Source of the DNA: Malurus cyaneus samueli
Lineage: Eukaryota > Chordata > Aves > Passeriformes > Maluridae
Assembly: GCA_009741485.1 (NCBI GenBank)
Contig: CM019217.1
Coordinates: 40,207,357-40,271,356, forward strand
Direction of reading: 5' to 3'
DNA: 64,000 bases
Position 1 is the stretch's first letter. Each line of letters begins with the position of its first letter. A program made the position numbers and the translations under genes. Below the pieces are notes generated by a model. That model searched no databases. It had not been told where the DNA came from and was given only the letters and a program-made list of their open reading frames with translations. Below are positions 49,926 to 62,971 of the stretch, piece after piece.

Positions 49926-51907
49926 AAGCATTCAAAATTTATAAAGAGTAATTGAGAGACAAAGTACTAAAACCAACTGCTCTTAGGGTGATACAGGGCT
50001 ATATTAGATGAGTTGCATCCTGATAATTAAAACTAATGGGTAGCAGAATTGCCACAAAATAAGATCAAATTCAGCTGCTTGAAATATTAAATGTAAACTG
50101 ACAAAGCAGTACAGCAATAGTCATTCTCTGATGTAGCAAACAGGCATGAAGGGCTGAGTCCATAAAGTTGCTTAGTTTCGTGTTGCTCCTGTCTGTATAT
50201 AATCTAAAAATATCTTATCCTCCAGAGATTCTTTAAATCCCACAGATTTGACTGAAGATGCAGATAATAGCCCAGGTTCTGCTGTGGCAGAGGCTGACTC
50301 TGAAATGCACCCAGCATGAATAATGTTACATATTCTGCCTGCGAAAGCGACATATTCTTGTAGCCTCCAGGGAAAGCAATTTCTGTAGGCAGATTTCTAG
50401 ACACAAACACAAGCTGTGTCTTGCAAAAGTATCAGCACTCACTTCCTGGAAGCTTCCTTTAAACAAATGTTCATGGCTTGATTAAATCCAGGTTTAAATT
50501 CCTCCTTCTGCTCAATTGAGTCTGATATAAGAATTATTGTGATGAGGGTTTGTAGCAGCCCACAGAAAATACTGTAATTAGATACATGTTTTCTTGACAA
50601 GTTGCAAAGATTAGATTTCTTCAGACTGGGAAATAGTGAAGGAATTTCCCTATACTTGTGATGATTATACAAAATACTGTAAAACTTTCTTCTATTTTTT
50701 TGGGTGTTGTTATTTTTATGTTTTGTTTCATCAAGCTTTTGAAAATTGACTATTCAAACTTTAAAATAAAAGCTAGAGCTTTGACATTTTCTCTCCTCTT
50801 TTACCAGTTAAATCATGGTTTGTCAGATAACTCTTCTTCTGCATTGAACACACCAGAAATATTAATATGAGGTTGAGAATACAAGAATTTTAGTCCAGGA
50901 CCCATGGAGAGGTTACATTTGTTTACATGTTTTGTAGCTTGATCCTTCTCCACTGAGAATAAAATAGTACCCATACAGGAAGCTTTGAATCCTGTTTCTG
51001 TAACAGAATTTGTGTTTCAGCTTTGAAGCATAAGTAGTGCAGATGATTTTTAAACAGCAATATAAAATAGCAATCCATCTCAAGACTTTTGGTGAATGAT
51101 GGTGAAGTCTGAGGAAACAGCAATTTCAGTGTTATAATAATCTTGCCACATCATGTGAATAGCAACAGCTGGGAGAAGACACAGCTGCAATGCTATACAG
51201 AAAAATGTTACAGGGTCTATACTAATCTTACTCCAAAAAGACGCCCGCTTTACCTATTTTTCTGAACTCCTCATGTGCTTTTAAAATACAGCTGACAATC
51301 TTTTTTCAGTGAAGGTGTACAGTATGCTGAATATATTTGATTGTGACAAATACAGCCACCTACTTCCTCCAGGGCCCCCAGACAGGCAGTCTATGGTAAC
51401 CATTGGTCATTGCTTCAAAACTGAATCACTGTGCGTAGTAGCTGTTAGTGTCAGTGTAGTGCAATCTGTGCAGAAATAGTTCTAACAGGTTTTGATCACA
51501 CTCCTGTTGTTTAAATATCTTCTCTTCCTGGAATAAGTTTGTATTCAGAGATGGGGGTGAGTCCAAAATTATACTTCTTGAAGTGACTCAAAGATACCTC
51601 TATTTTAAAGGGAATTTTTAACATCTTGAGATGCACCATTGATTATAGGCCTATGTTGCCAACAGATCAGTTTCATAAAAACAAAGTTATATTTTAAGAT
51701 GCTTAGAACCGACATGTTTTGCTGGAAGTTGCTGAGTGTGAGCTTCCATTGCTTAAAGCATTGGTTTCCATAATAAATACAGAAATACTTCAGTTTCTGC
51801 AGTAACCCTCTACTAAATAGAGTATCTCACTGATAATGATTGAAATGCTTGTTGAGGTGAGGTGAATTTAAATATTTTCATTGCTCAGTATAGTGCCCTT
51901 TTTTCCA

Positions 51908-51948
51908 TGTATGTATATATATGTATATGTATATATATAAATGTATAA
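51908..51948 (+). repeat. TA/TG microsatellite
   Basis: Alternating GTATAT and ATGTAT words over about 40 bases, similar in type to the repeat at 30051-30111. Confidence 0.9.
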
Positions 51949-54900
51949 TCAAGTATGTTTTAAATATGCCATCTCCACTTGATATGTTTTGGTCCAGAAC
52001 TTGATTGCTGTTGCACTGAATTGCTCTGGGCATCTCAGGACACACTGATCCATGGTGGACACAGGCAGACTTGGGGGAGAAGTTTTTCCAGTCAGCACAA
52101 AGAAGACAAAAATTACAAGCAATGGGGAGTAAAGACTAAGATAAATTAAGATTCTGAGAACTCAGAGGAACTTGGTCACTGTGATGGTCCTCTTGTAATC
52201 TCACATCTCATTTCTCTTCAGAAGTAAGTTTATTTGGGAAGACTGTTGCATTTGCCTCTCAGTGGGGCAAGGTTCCTGGCAGCTCACAAGCTGCAGTTTG
52301 GCTAATAATGGCTAGGAGTCCATAAATTTAGTGTTAGTTTTCAGTGTCTGGAAGACTTTCCATGTGGAAAACTGCCACACTGATGATCTTCCTTCTGACC
52401 TCTAACAGGGATTTTAATTGATTTTACCTAAAACAAACACTGTTGCTGATTTATTTTTTTTTTTATTTTCAATTGTGAAATAGTCTAGAGATCCTGAATT
52501 TTTGAAAGCTTAAATTTAGCAAGACATTGGGAAAGGAAGTTTGTATGAGACCATAGTGAGGAGGAATATTTTAATGGTTAGACAAAAATATGTAATTCCC
52601 TTCCTGATGCCACCCACATCCACTTTTTCTAGCTTTTGAGATTTCAGAATAAGCGAGGTGAGAGACCACATTGCATTCAATCTTCTAATCTCACTTCTTA
52701 AACTGTACATCTGCAACTCAGTACACGTTAATTTATTCCCCGTGTAATTAGAATGAAACAGCTAATGCTAGGTAACAGTTTTTCTAAATCATTTCCAGAA
52801 AATATTGTAGAATGTTTGATAGATTGTTACTAGTTTATTTCATTTTGTGAAGACAATATATTCTATTTTTTTGCTCCACCTAGGTGGAATAAGCTGGATT
52901 GAGGATTTTGTGCTAAATTTAAAAAATATTTTAACAAAACCAGTTGGAAAACTAAATCTGCACAAGTTTTTTGTGTTTATCTAGATAACAAATAAAACAA
53001 GGAAGCAAAAATAGACTTATCTCATGGAAGTTGTCAAAAAAAATTGTATCTTATATCAACCCAAAATACTAAAAGAATAGTACTTGTCTTTGTGTCCAGA
53101 TCTTAATCAAATAGCATGAAGAAATGAGAAGAATTTTAGCAATAAAACTAGGCAAAGTTCTTGTTTATATAAATTAATAACTAATCAATTTAATATTCTA
53201 GAGGAGGAAAAGCACTCAATTTATTTCAGCAAAGTGTTCATGTTTTGATAACTTTAAAAAAATGGAAAATGAATATCTATTCAGAAATTTTCTTAATTAA
53301 GGGGGAAATTTGGCAATAACCTCACAAAGGAACAGCAAATGCAGTATTCTATCTGGTCTGAGATTCTTCTTCTTGTGATTCAGACAGTGCAGTGTAAAAT
53401 TCATTATTTACACAGCTCAGTTCTGCAGTAGTCTCTAATACAAAAATACACATCAGAAGTGTGACAAATGGAGACAGAAACATTCAACTGATAAAGCAGA
53501 TCCACGCCAGAAGATTGTACCTTGAAAGTTCTATCAAACAGCACCGGAATATGTGGGGATCTCTTTGCTTATTAACCCTGTTCTGAATCATACATGTACA
53601 CCCACAATGGTGGGTTTATTTTTTTTTTAATTCTAGCTGTGTGTATAAAAGCACCACTCATTTCCTTTTTCCTTTTTTTCTTCGTTGTCTTTATATTCAG
53701 AACTTGTAAAATATGTAGCTTTCCACTGTGGTGCACAGCATTATTTTAAGGAAGGCTTGTGTAAATCTGTTCCTGCTTTGGGAGCCCAGCAGTATTTGTA
53801 TCACTGCTGCTCAAACAGAAGGCTGCAAACACTTTCTGAGATATTTTGACAGGGTTTTATTTTTCAATCAATATCAACAGAAATCCAATCTTTTGTGTTC
53901 TTGTGTGGTTTAAAGGGGGAAATATAGGCATGAAAACCATCCTGAAGTGTTTAGAAGCTGAATAATGTCATTTTGAGAAAGCATGGGTTTAATTCCTGTC
54001 TTTTTCCTACAAAAGAAAAATGCCTTTTTGCTGGGTTATAACTTCAGTATGTCTCTTTCCTTGTAAAATGTTGGGGTGATTTTGTGGGGTGTTGGTGGGT
54101 TTTTGTTTATTTGGGCTTTTTTTGTGGTTTTTGTTTTATTTTGTTTGGAGTTTTTTTCTCTTCCCAGAATTAATTTATTTCTGATAAAATTTTAAGTTCT
54201 AAGAAATCCACTTTTCTAACTAAAACTCTGACAAATCTTTCAACCAGCCTCCGCTGAGGAATAGCATTCCACCTGGTTTTAAAAGCCAGTTTAATATTCA
54301 ATGTATGGTTTGATTTTTTTTAGTGCACTTTTCTGTAGAGCAATAAATATCAAAGCACCTTAAATTAACACTTTTTATAGGTGGTGTACTGATACTTCTC
54401 TTACCAGTGACAGGAATATTAAAATTTCTGTATCTTTAAAAATCATTAGGTTGTGGCAGTTCTGCTAGTATCAGAAAGGAGCAGAATATGGGAGTGTTAA
54501 CTATCTGAAAAAAGAGAGTATGATAGAAAGGTCCTCCGTGTGACTTAGCCCCTAAGAACTAGAAACCAGAATCCTGAGTGGATCTGACTTACAGCTTAAA
54601 GTTTTAAGGTTTGTGTTTAGCACATCAGAATCTGTTTCTGATGAATGAACACATTTTGGCAGATTTGCTGGTAAACTTGAAAGTGTTGGCCATATGCATT
54701 ATAATAAAGGTCAGACTCATAGGAAGCTAAAATTGTTACAGTGAAATCATGAGACTTTGTGCGGATAGAGGATAGGGAGAAGGAGGAAAAAGTAATACTG
54801 GTGCATTTTGGGGGCTGATGGTCGGTATTTCTATTTTTTGTGTTTTAAATCAGAATGAACTCTGAGTGCCTAAGACCTGTGAGGAAACATTGGGACTCTA

Positions 54901-55362
54901 AATATGGAGTATTATGATAACATCTGTTACCACTGATGCCTTACCAAAAAATAGTTTGTTCTTTGTGTTACTACACCAGGTTTTGCATCATTGCATTATT
55001 GATATAATGAAAGAACACAGGGAAGCTTAGATTTTCAAGTAGCTTTGGCATTCTCTGGCATCCAGCAGTGTCCTGTGAAAAAGGTTATTTCCAGTTGGGG
55101 AGATCCACAATAGGCAGAAAAGATGTGCCTTTTACAAATGTGAGCCTGGTGGGTTTTGAGGATATGAGAGGCAGCCTGGTGTTTTGAAGAACTGACAGTA
55201 GGTTTTGGATGCATTACCTAAGTCAAGCTAAGGGAATAAAAAGTGCAGATTTGCTGAGTTTAGTGAGAAACAATGCAAATAACTGCAAAAGTCCAGATAT
55301 CTCCCACAATGTATTTTATTACCATTTTGATCTCACCTTCAACTCTCTGTAGCACTTACTGG

Positions 55363-55440
55363 AGAACAAAAACCAAACAAAACCACCCAAAGGAAAAAAA
55401 GAAAAAAGAAAAAAAAACCCTAACCAAACAAGCCAAAAAT
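55363..55440 (+). repeat. A/C-rich low-complexity tract
   Basis: AACCAAACAAAACC- and AAAAGAAAAAAGAAA-type words with almost no T. It is the complementary composition class to the G/T-rich tracts elsewhere in the window. Confidence 0.85.
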
Positions 55441-58400
55441 CACTTTCTGTTTTATCTGAGCCAAGTTCCAGTGTTCATATTATGATTAAATTAAAATCAT
55501 TTTGACTAGTATTTTTTTTAGACCTGGAAGAAGAGAAGAAAACATAAATTCCCTTCATGGATTTTCTGACAGAGTACTTCTACATCCAACTTTTTACTTC
55601 TTTTATAAGATTTTGGGAGGTATTTCTCGAATATCTTTTAATGAAATAAATTAATACATAGAATTTTATTTAAAAAACTGTGGAGATTTGTGCTCCAGTA
55701 CAAAATTTCAACACTTGCTGATAGCACTAAATGCAAAGAAAACAATCTTCTATAAAACTATGCAAATGACATAAACCACAACTTTGTGATTTTTAAAATG
55801 AGACCAAAAGTACAGGAATTCATGACTGAAGTTGTGTTAGCTTGTATGTGTGGTTCATCTCAAAACACATTAAATGTCAGTGCTAGGCTGATAATTTTTT
55901 TATGTTTTGAAGCAGGATGCATGAAGCTCCTATGAGAAGAAAAATAGTATTTTTATTTGGCAGAATGAGAATATCACATTGAGGGAAAAATATGCAGCCT
56001 GGTATGACAGATGGGGAGGACTACAAAACAGCCATTGGTATTCAAATTGAGTTTAAAATGTCCTAGTGGCTATAAGTTTATCTCTATATGAATGGATGGC
56101 ATATATAAATGGAGTTCAATAGCATTTGCCTGATGCAGATGCTCTCGTTTGCTTGGATGGGGCCATAGGAAATGGGCTGATTCTGGTTCTGGGAGATATG
56201 CAGGTATCTGTTAAAAGCCTGCCTTCTGTCTCAGGATTTGCTTTTCCAGTGCATTTGAGAAATGTTGCTGTTTTATGCCTGAGTTCATAAGACAATGGTT
56301 TTGTTAGGGAATTTAAATAATGCTGAATAGGGGGGTTTTTCTAACATATGTGGAGGGGTGTATCTGGGAGTAAAAGGATTTTTTCACTAGGTGAGAGGAC
56401 AAAATAAACACTTTAACCATATTAGGAAGGCTAACCAGGATTTCAAATGTTTGTTGCCTGCACTTAAGCTTTGAAACCAAAGCTTAGCTATATGGAGTCT
56501 GTTTTTAAGAAGGTATTCAGCACTTCTCTTAATTTTTAAAGGTGCTAAGTCCCTTTAAAATTCTGATCCTTTCCTTTAAAAACTACTAGCGAGATGAGAA
56601 GGTTAAACTAGGGTGACTTCTAGATCTAAAAATTGTACTCTGATTAAATTTTCTAATCCTTGTTATGCAAAATATCAGATATGCTTTTGCAACTTTAATT
56701 GAATGAGTTTGTTACTGTGTTCTCATTATATCCATAGAAAGGCAATAAGAGAAACATAAAGTTTCAGTTCTGTTAAGAGTGGTATAAATTTTATTTAAAC
56801 AAGGTTAGGCCAGCTCCATTAGTAAAGATTGAAAATTGTGACATTTTGATAGTGCTTCAGCTAAAAAAAAAAAAACCAAAACAAAAAAACCAGTGAGTCC
56901 ACAATTGCATCTCCCATTTTAGAGTTTTGCTAAATACAGCAATTGATAGAAACTCAAAAATGTATTCTTTTAAAAGCTGGTTGTGACCTAAGGCAATAGC
57001 AATGTGTTGTAAAATTTTCATAATTGTCTTAATCTCTGGGGTCACATTATTTCGGCATATTCAAGCAAACACCTGAACGTCAATGAAAGTATTTTTAATT
57101 TGTGTTCTCAAATCCGGCAGTTTCAACTTTTGCTTTCAACATGTAGTTTTTCAAATAATAAGTTGAAAACACCAGGGAAAAAAAAGGCATTTTAGAAAGC
57201 TGTTGATGGGGGACTTTTTGGGGAGAGTTAAAAGAATGACACATATGGATGAGGCCATATGTTCCTAAGATGTTACAACACCTTCAAATTTGCTGACTTT
57301 CTGAACGTTTTGGATCTATTTCTGTCAAAGTACAATATGTGGTGATGTTAGAGAGTTCCAGAGGTAATACCTTGTCTGGATTTAAATACTTCATGAAAGG
57401 AAGCTGAACAGAATGAATGAGAAGAGCAACCAGCTTCTCACTTTCAACAGCTGTCTGATAGCAATACAGGTGCTAAAATATGGTAACAGCATGTTTGGAG
57501 TGAGAGCAGAATATTTAGTTGGGCTTTCTTACCTAGTTTACATAACCTGTCCTGCATGATTTCTTTAAAGATACAAACTCCTGTTTTGTCAAATATACCA
57601 AGAAGTTAGACACTTGCTAATAAATCAGTGTTCTATTCCAGATAGTATTTCAGTTGCTGAACTTCACAGTGAGATGTATTACCCATTTACCTTGAGAACA
57701 AGTCTTTAGTTGTGCTAGATTAAGTTCAAATGAACTACTTGAATGTAACATTCAATTTGACACCATATTTATATTTCTTTATAAAAGATATCAGTGAAGA
57801 AACACAGGGTTTTAGCTCTAGAATTTAATCGGCATGGATTATAGACTTTGGAGATTCTGTCCTTCAGTGTATCTTTTCTTAGACTGTCCTGAGGGAGAAC
57901 CACTTCTTATCCTGGTTTATGCATGCTGGATTTTATAGCAAAAGCTTCTTTGGAAACCTCAGAAAAAGTCCAGGAAAATACATCCCTTTCTGATATATAT
58001 TTACAGCTAAATATTTCAGGAAATGATTTTATATTCTTTAAATGAGCTGAGGAATGTGTCACTCACCTGGAACCATAAAGGAGACTAAGAGAGAATTTGG
58101 GATATATCTAGGTAACTATTTCTTGGTTTGACAAAGAGTAAAACTGATTCCTAATGCTCAGGAGAATTGTTCCTGGTAAAATGTTTTCTTACGTGAACTT
58201 TCTCTTGAATGCAAAATTGTACACAATCAAACAGGCTAAATGCAAACACCTAAATACAAGAATGCAGCTCATGACTGATTCTTGTTTTAGACTAAGAAGT
58301 CAGTTTACTGCTCTCTGACCCAAATAAGTTTGAGAAGATAAATGTTGGAGAGCTGAGATATTGAGAAATGGAGAGAGTAGTGCAATGCTCATATTCCTTT

Positions 58401-58514
58401 AATGAGAGAGGAGTTTTCAGTCCCTTATGGATATGGAGAGGTCCTTACCTAAAGGACAGCTAACTTGCTCAGTTTATGACCCTCACTGGTTATTTGAACC
58501 AATTCCTTCCTTCC

Positions 58515-58556
58515 ATTTGAAATATTTGCTACAATATTTGAAATATATGCTACAAT
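58515..58556 (+). repeat. 21-bp tandem duplication
   Basis: ATTTGAAATATTTGCTACAA followed by T is repeated directly at 58536 with a single substitution (TTT to TAT). Two adjacent copies, AT-rich. Confidence 0.92.
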
Positions 58557-61155
58557 TTAGAGCCAAGACCTATTAGGAGAAAGAGTTCTAAGTGAATAAT
58601 TTAGCTAACAGCATTGAAAAATTCTTCAATAATGTATTAATCAAAAACCTTTCAGCTACCCCTACCATGAATAATATATATTGAGTAGTTGTCATGAAAA
58701 GGTTCCTAACACACTGCAGATAAAAATTGTTCAAGTTGCTGTAGGAAGACCAAATTGAACATCTTTATTCCCTTATGGTTTAAGTTCAAAATTTGCACAA
58801 AATTTCAGCAAGACATAACTGAATAGTGAATAAGTTAACATTAAATCCCTGTATGTTTTGTACCTGTATTATGTGAATAGAAGAGTTCCAAACTTTCCAT
58901 AATTTTTTATACTTTGGTGAACACTGAAAAATATGAACTTATGTGACTATCTTAAACATAATTGTATAAGGCATACAACTTTTTCGGAATTTTCAAGAAA
59001 AAATGAAACAGTTCAAGATTTACATTTTCTCAATTATTAGAAATGTTCATGATAGTTCACATACTTTTTATCACTGTGCAAGATATTCGTAAAGTATTTA
59101 AGTTGGCATACTGTGGAAACAGGAATGAAAAAGAATCATGAGAACCATGTCCCATTTTATCTCCAAAATGCCTTAGCTGCTCTTTTACCTTCTTCACACA
59201 TACATTGTTTTGACACTCTTTACCTGGTACATGTAGAGATTAAATTTTGGACAAAAGTTACCATATCAACATATGTCTGGGAATGTGCAACAGCAGGAAT
59301 AGAAGAAAAATGCTGTTTTGTGGCTTTGTCTCTTGTTTGTCAGGCCTGATTTCATTTGGAAGCTCAGATTTGTTTGCCTGCTTGACCAGGATGCTTCTCG
59401 TTGCTCCTCTGTGCTGTCATCATAGCTTTTATACTACCTATCTGTGAAATCACTTGGAAAACTGAAGATGGTGAAGAAATAACAGCCTATTATCAAAGCT
59501 CACTGCCTCAGGTTTCTATATATATACTTTTGGTACGTTTGCAGCAGTTTCTGAGAGAAGCTTCATGGATTACTGTGATTTAGGTGCTACCTAAATGTGA
59601 GAGATGTTTTGTTGGTATTTTTTTTTTTGGTGAAGTATATATCCAGTTTCTCAACATCACACTGTATGGCTATACCCCTCTATATTAGTCACAAAAATCT
59701 ATGGCATATTATGTATCTTTGCATCTCAAAATTTTCATAATTGTCACTAAATTTGTATTCTCATCTTTAACAAAATAGCCATGAGTGAATAGTCACCTCA
59801 GAAAAGAATTCACCAAATGTACTGCAAGCTAGTTGATGCACACAGTATTAGAAGCTAGAAATTGATTTCCCAACCACTCAATTGGCCAAAAAATAAACAA
59901 ACAAATCCATGATATTGGACTTCTGAAATAGTTAGCAGACTTCAAGCACTATTAATATCAACACCATGCCAAAAATTTTTTCTCCCTTTTTTTTCCTTTA
60001 TTATTTTTTTTTTTTTAATGCAGGTGATGACACTTTTTCTTGTTTTAGTCAAGGACTTCCTGTTATTTACTGCTCCTGTCTACCTTTGTGCTAATGAGTC
60101 AATGTTATGACAAACTCACATGTGGAAAAATTTTGACTGAAGTCTTTGAGAGCAGCAGCAAAAGTATTAAAAAGTTAAGAAGTTCCTTTTGAAAAGAACT
60201 AGAAAATACTGTGCCCTGTCCTATCAGATAATATTTGATGGAGACAGAAGAACATGCTTAATGAAAGTTACCTGCGATAACAGTGTTGGTAAGCTCTAGA
60301 AATTCATTTAATACTGTAGATAGTTCTGAAACTTAATATTAGATGGGGAGTAGCTGCCATCTAGTGTCTAAATTTGCAGTGGGATTGAAAGGTGAGGAGT
60401 TGGATGTTCAGGGTTTGAGGACTGCCTTCATTGTCTTCAAGTAAATGCTTCTAAGTGGGGGCAGAATCTTCCTGTTTCTACGAGGCCTGAAAGGCTTATC
60501 TAATTTTGTTTAACCAGAATAGCTGGTATCAGTTACAGCGGATATAATGTTAATGAATGCATTTTGGGAGGTGGAGGCAGACAAATGCACCAAAATGCAG
60601 CAGTAAACATGTTCAGTTTGGTCACTCCTGACCACTAAAAAATGGTGACCTTGCCCTACTGAACAGTGATGATGGTATTTTAGCTAAGCTGCCAAACACA
60701 GAGAATTGCTAAAACAAAATGTTTGCCATGAAACAGAGAACTGCAGCTGAATGGCTGAAATCACACCCAGATAAAATGACATAGCTTTCCTTCCTTCCTG
60801 ATTAATATGTAGTTTACATTAAATTAGACAACCTCGCATTTGCACATGCACTTAATTAGGCTGTGAGGGATCCATCAATTTGCCAAGCTTCTGTGTTTAT
60901 TTCATCCCTCCTTCCCTCTGCTCTGTGGCCTTTAGTGGTTACTTTTTAAGTCTTTCCTTTTGATAGGAAAGATGTGTGCTAATCTCTTTACAAGCAATTC
61001 TGTGGGTGAGGGTGTGGTGTTAACATCTTTAAAATGGGTCTTAATGTCTGTATTAGCAGCAGGTTTGTTACAGAGCCCGGACAGCCTGGCTCCTGGAACA
61101 GACACGTGGGGACTTTCTGAGCTGTGGGGTAAAATGACTGGTTCAAGGTGGAATA

Positions 61156-61395
61156 TGTGGTAGGCGGCTCGGGAAGGGTGTACTTTCCTAGTACCTCAGA
61201 CAATAGGGAAAGGAAGATGGCAATATGTGGTTGGGAGTTTAGAATAAAAGGGAGTTGTGCCCTCTGAGACCTCAAGAGTGAAAATCCCGTGGACGTGCAC
61301 CCCAGAGGAATCTTTCCCTTCATTCGAGTAAAGTTGCAGGACTCCTCTGTCTCCTTTATGGACACTGTTTTTTTCATAGCGTGATTTTCTGTGCA
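61156..61395 (+). mobile_element. LTR-like fragment, plus orientation
   Basis: The sequence is CpG- and G-richer than its surroundings. In order it has an upstream part with GGCGGCTCGGGAAGG, a TATA-like AGAATAAAAGG at 61,241, CCCTCTGAGACCTCAAGAG, and a CpG-bearing stretch at about 61,285-61,330. A degraded polyadenylation-type GAGTAAAG at 61,326 is followed by GTTGCAGGACTCCTC and a GT/T-rich end near 61,395. This TATA / R / poly(A) / U5 order is that of a retroviral LTR. It would be a solo or truncated copy. It lies in the opposite orientation to the provirus that follows, so it is not that element's own LTR. Ends are approximate, no target duplication was identified, and the family is not resolved. 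Confidence 0.5.
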
Positions 61396-61560
61396 TTTTT
61401 ATCCTTTACTGCTATCTGGTGGTGTGTGGTGGAAACATTCTCAAGTGTTTTCCTTCCCTTACTGTTAATGAAAAAGTTTAAAGAATGCTTTAAAACAAAG
61501 ACCAGCAATTGACATATTTTTTGTTTATTTGTTTTACATAGACCTCTACTAAGGCTTCCT
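61396..61560. other. Spacer between LTR fragment and provirus
   Basis: AT-rich host-like sequence with no recognised feature. It ends at the point where CpG-containing LTR sequence begins. Confidence 0.5.
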
Positions 61561-61669
61561 TTGTGCGTAAACATTTCGCTGCTTTTAAGGTACAAGTGGC
61601 TTTTTGATCCAAAAATGATCTGGGCAAGACTCTGCAACTTATATAATTTTAAGTTGTGAAGTATGTATG

Positions 61670-61675
61670 TTTATT
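61670..61675 (-). promoter_or_regulatory. LTR polyadenylation signal AATAAA
   Basis: The plus strand reads TTTATT, so the minus strand carries AATAAA preceded by GGCGCTGC and followed by CATACATACTTCACA. The downstream CA dinucleotides are suitable cleavage positions. This marks the R/U5 border. Confidence 0.7.
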
Positions 61676-62120
61676 GCAGCGCCGGGTGAGCGGAAGGTAC
61701 CCCTCAAAGCCATGCACACCCCCAGCACGGTATTGCTTGGTATGCATTTGATAAAATGCTACACATTCATTGAGTTTCGCAATTCACCTATACATATGCA
61801 TGACCTATCCCGGCTTCGTATTATAATGAGTTCAAAAGTCATTTCCATGCACTCACGCCTGCGCAGTGTTATTTGGTAGTGGGCTCCGGGGGTCTCAGGA
61901 GGAAGTAAAATACTCATCCTCTTGTTTTGAACTCTTCACCTTTCTGCCTTGCGCATGCTCTCTGAGTCCCTGGCCCAAGTCCAAACAACTCTGGTTTTAG
62001 CGAGCATAGGGGGTCCATGAACACAAGCTGGGTCACAGCCCCTGCTTTTGTCTATCATAATTTACTTCTCATTCTGCTTTGACAAACACAATAAATGTTA
62101 AGTCAGCAATGTACACTGTC

Positions 62121-62160
62121 TAGCAAGCAGTTAGTGATATATACCGTTTAGCAAGCAGTT
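62121..62160 (-). promoter_or_regulatory. Direct repeat in U3, enhancer-like
   Basis: TAGCAAGCAGTT occurs twice on the plus strand, at 62121 and 62149, with a period of 28 bases. Duplicated U3 motifs often act as retroviral enhancers. That role is inferred here from position only. Confidence 0.6.
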
Positions 62161-62200
62161 CCTAACAAGTTATCCCTTAACTTCTAGCTTCCCTGCATAA

Positions 62201-62212
62201 TCTCCCCCTTTT
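62201..62212 (-). promoter_or_regulatory. Polypurine tract
   Basis: On the minus strand AAAAGGGGGAGA lies between the env stop (62237-62239) and the LTR start (62197). In retroviruses this tract primes plus-strand DNA synthesis, and its position next to TG fixes the 5' end of the LTR. Confidence 0.85.
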
Positions 62213-62236
62213 CTATAAAATTAGTAAATTCTTTTA

Positions 62237-62971
62237 CTAATACATACATTCTTCTTCTAGCAAACTTCTACGAAAGTTGTCTCTCAATGCCTTACCATGT
62301 GCATTTGACAGAGAAGTCAAAATCGCTACTCGTTGTAACATTCTCCAATTCCAAACAAATAACACAAAAGTGAACACGAAGTGAACACCAACTAATAGTA
62401 AAAGAACAATAATAGGGTGACATAGGGTATTTAGAATACCAGTTGCAGTAGGTAACCACCCAAAGAGTACATCCCACCAGCGATGACTTGCATCTTGTCT
62501 TGCCCTTTGCAAGATTCTGCTTATCTTTTCTGAGTTATGATGTATAGTAATTAAAGTTTTCTTTCTATTTTCCTGGATTTCTTTCAAAATTTCAATCAGG
62601 TCTTGATGCTTTACTAATTGTCTTATTAATGTAAGGTTCATTCCAATAGGTATGGGTGACAACTTGTGGTACATAGTGTAATTAGACTTTATCAGTTGGT
62701 GGGATACAACTGGAGCTAAATACGAAAAGTCACACCCAATGATCTTAACAAAATTACAGATACAAGAATTAGAATAATTCTTAACATTTAAGGTTATGTT
62801 ATCACTATCTATCTTTATAGAAGCACAAACAGTCCTTAAGCACACATAACCTTGACTAATATACACAAGCACAGTCTTTTGACTGGAGTCTGGATGCACT
62901 TTAAAGTGGCAAATGCCTTGCTCCATATCAAGGCATATATATGTCTTGGGCCTCAATTGTATTGCTTTCAC
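62237..62971 (-). pseudogene. Env transmembrane-subunit segment, open for 244 codons
   Basis: This is the longest open frame in the window. It holds a cysteine cluster around residues 70-80 (C70, C72 and C80, giving a CX7C loop), potential N-glycosylation sites at N58, N65, N97 and N112, and a charged helical stretch at about residues 113-160 of the kind that forms a fusion coiled coil. A tryptophan-rich segment follows (W165, W166, W171). A hydrophobic membrane anchor spans about residues 186-208, with a short cytoplasmic tail ending at TAG (62237-62239). The first codon shown is GTG and is only the edge of the open frame, because the homology continues upstream in another frame. No host transcript is implied by sequence alone. 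Confidence 0.85.

Larger units (their letters stand above)
49926..61155. other. Gene-free AT-rich sequence
   Basis: No gene supported. It contains a TA/TG microsatellite at 51,908-51,948, a G/T-rich tract at 54,070-54,157, and A/C-rich tracts at 55,363-55,440 and 56,861-56,892. There is a 21-bp duplication at 58515-58556 and a T-run near 60,004-60,017. An ATTA-rich block lies at 60,760-60,960. Frames of 60-78 codons at 59,110-59,580 show no recognisable domain. Confidence 0.6.
61561..62197 (-). repeat. 3' LTR of the endogenous retrovirus
   Basis: On the minus strand the LTR starts TGCAGGGAAGC directly after the polypurine tract. U3 carries a 12-base direct repeat (62149-62160 and 62121-62132). 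A TATA-like ATTATAATAC lies near 61,818-61,827, and AATAAA at 61675-61670 defines the end of R. The U5 end is uncertain: candidate CA termini are ACGCACA (plus-strand start 61561), TTGCA (61633) and TTCACA (61655). I chose 61561 because it gives a U5 of ordinary length and includes CpG-bearing sequence. The second LTR is outside the window, so neither direct comparison nor a target-site duplication could settle it. Confidence 0.75.

Noticed and set aside
61075..61132. Possible exon (CAG acceptor, GTAAAA donor, GC-rich)
   Set aside because: It abuts the plus-strand LTR-like fragment and shares its composition, so it is more easily explained as part of that element. No supporting homology.
1..61155. 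CpG island promoter of a host gene
   Set aside because: No stretch outside the retroelements combines high GC with dense CpG, so no promoter is supported.
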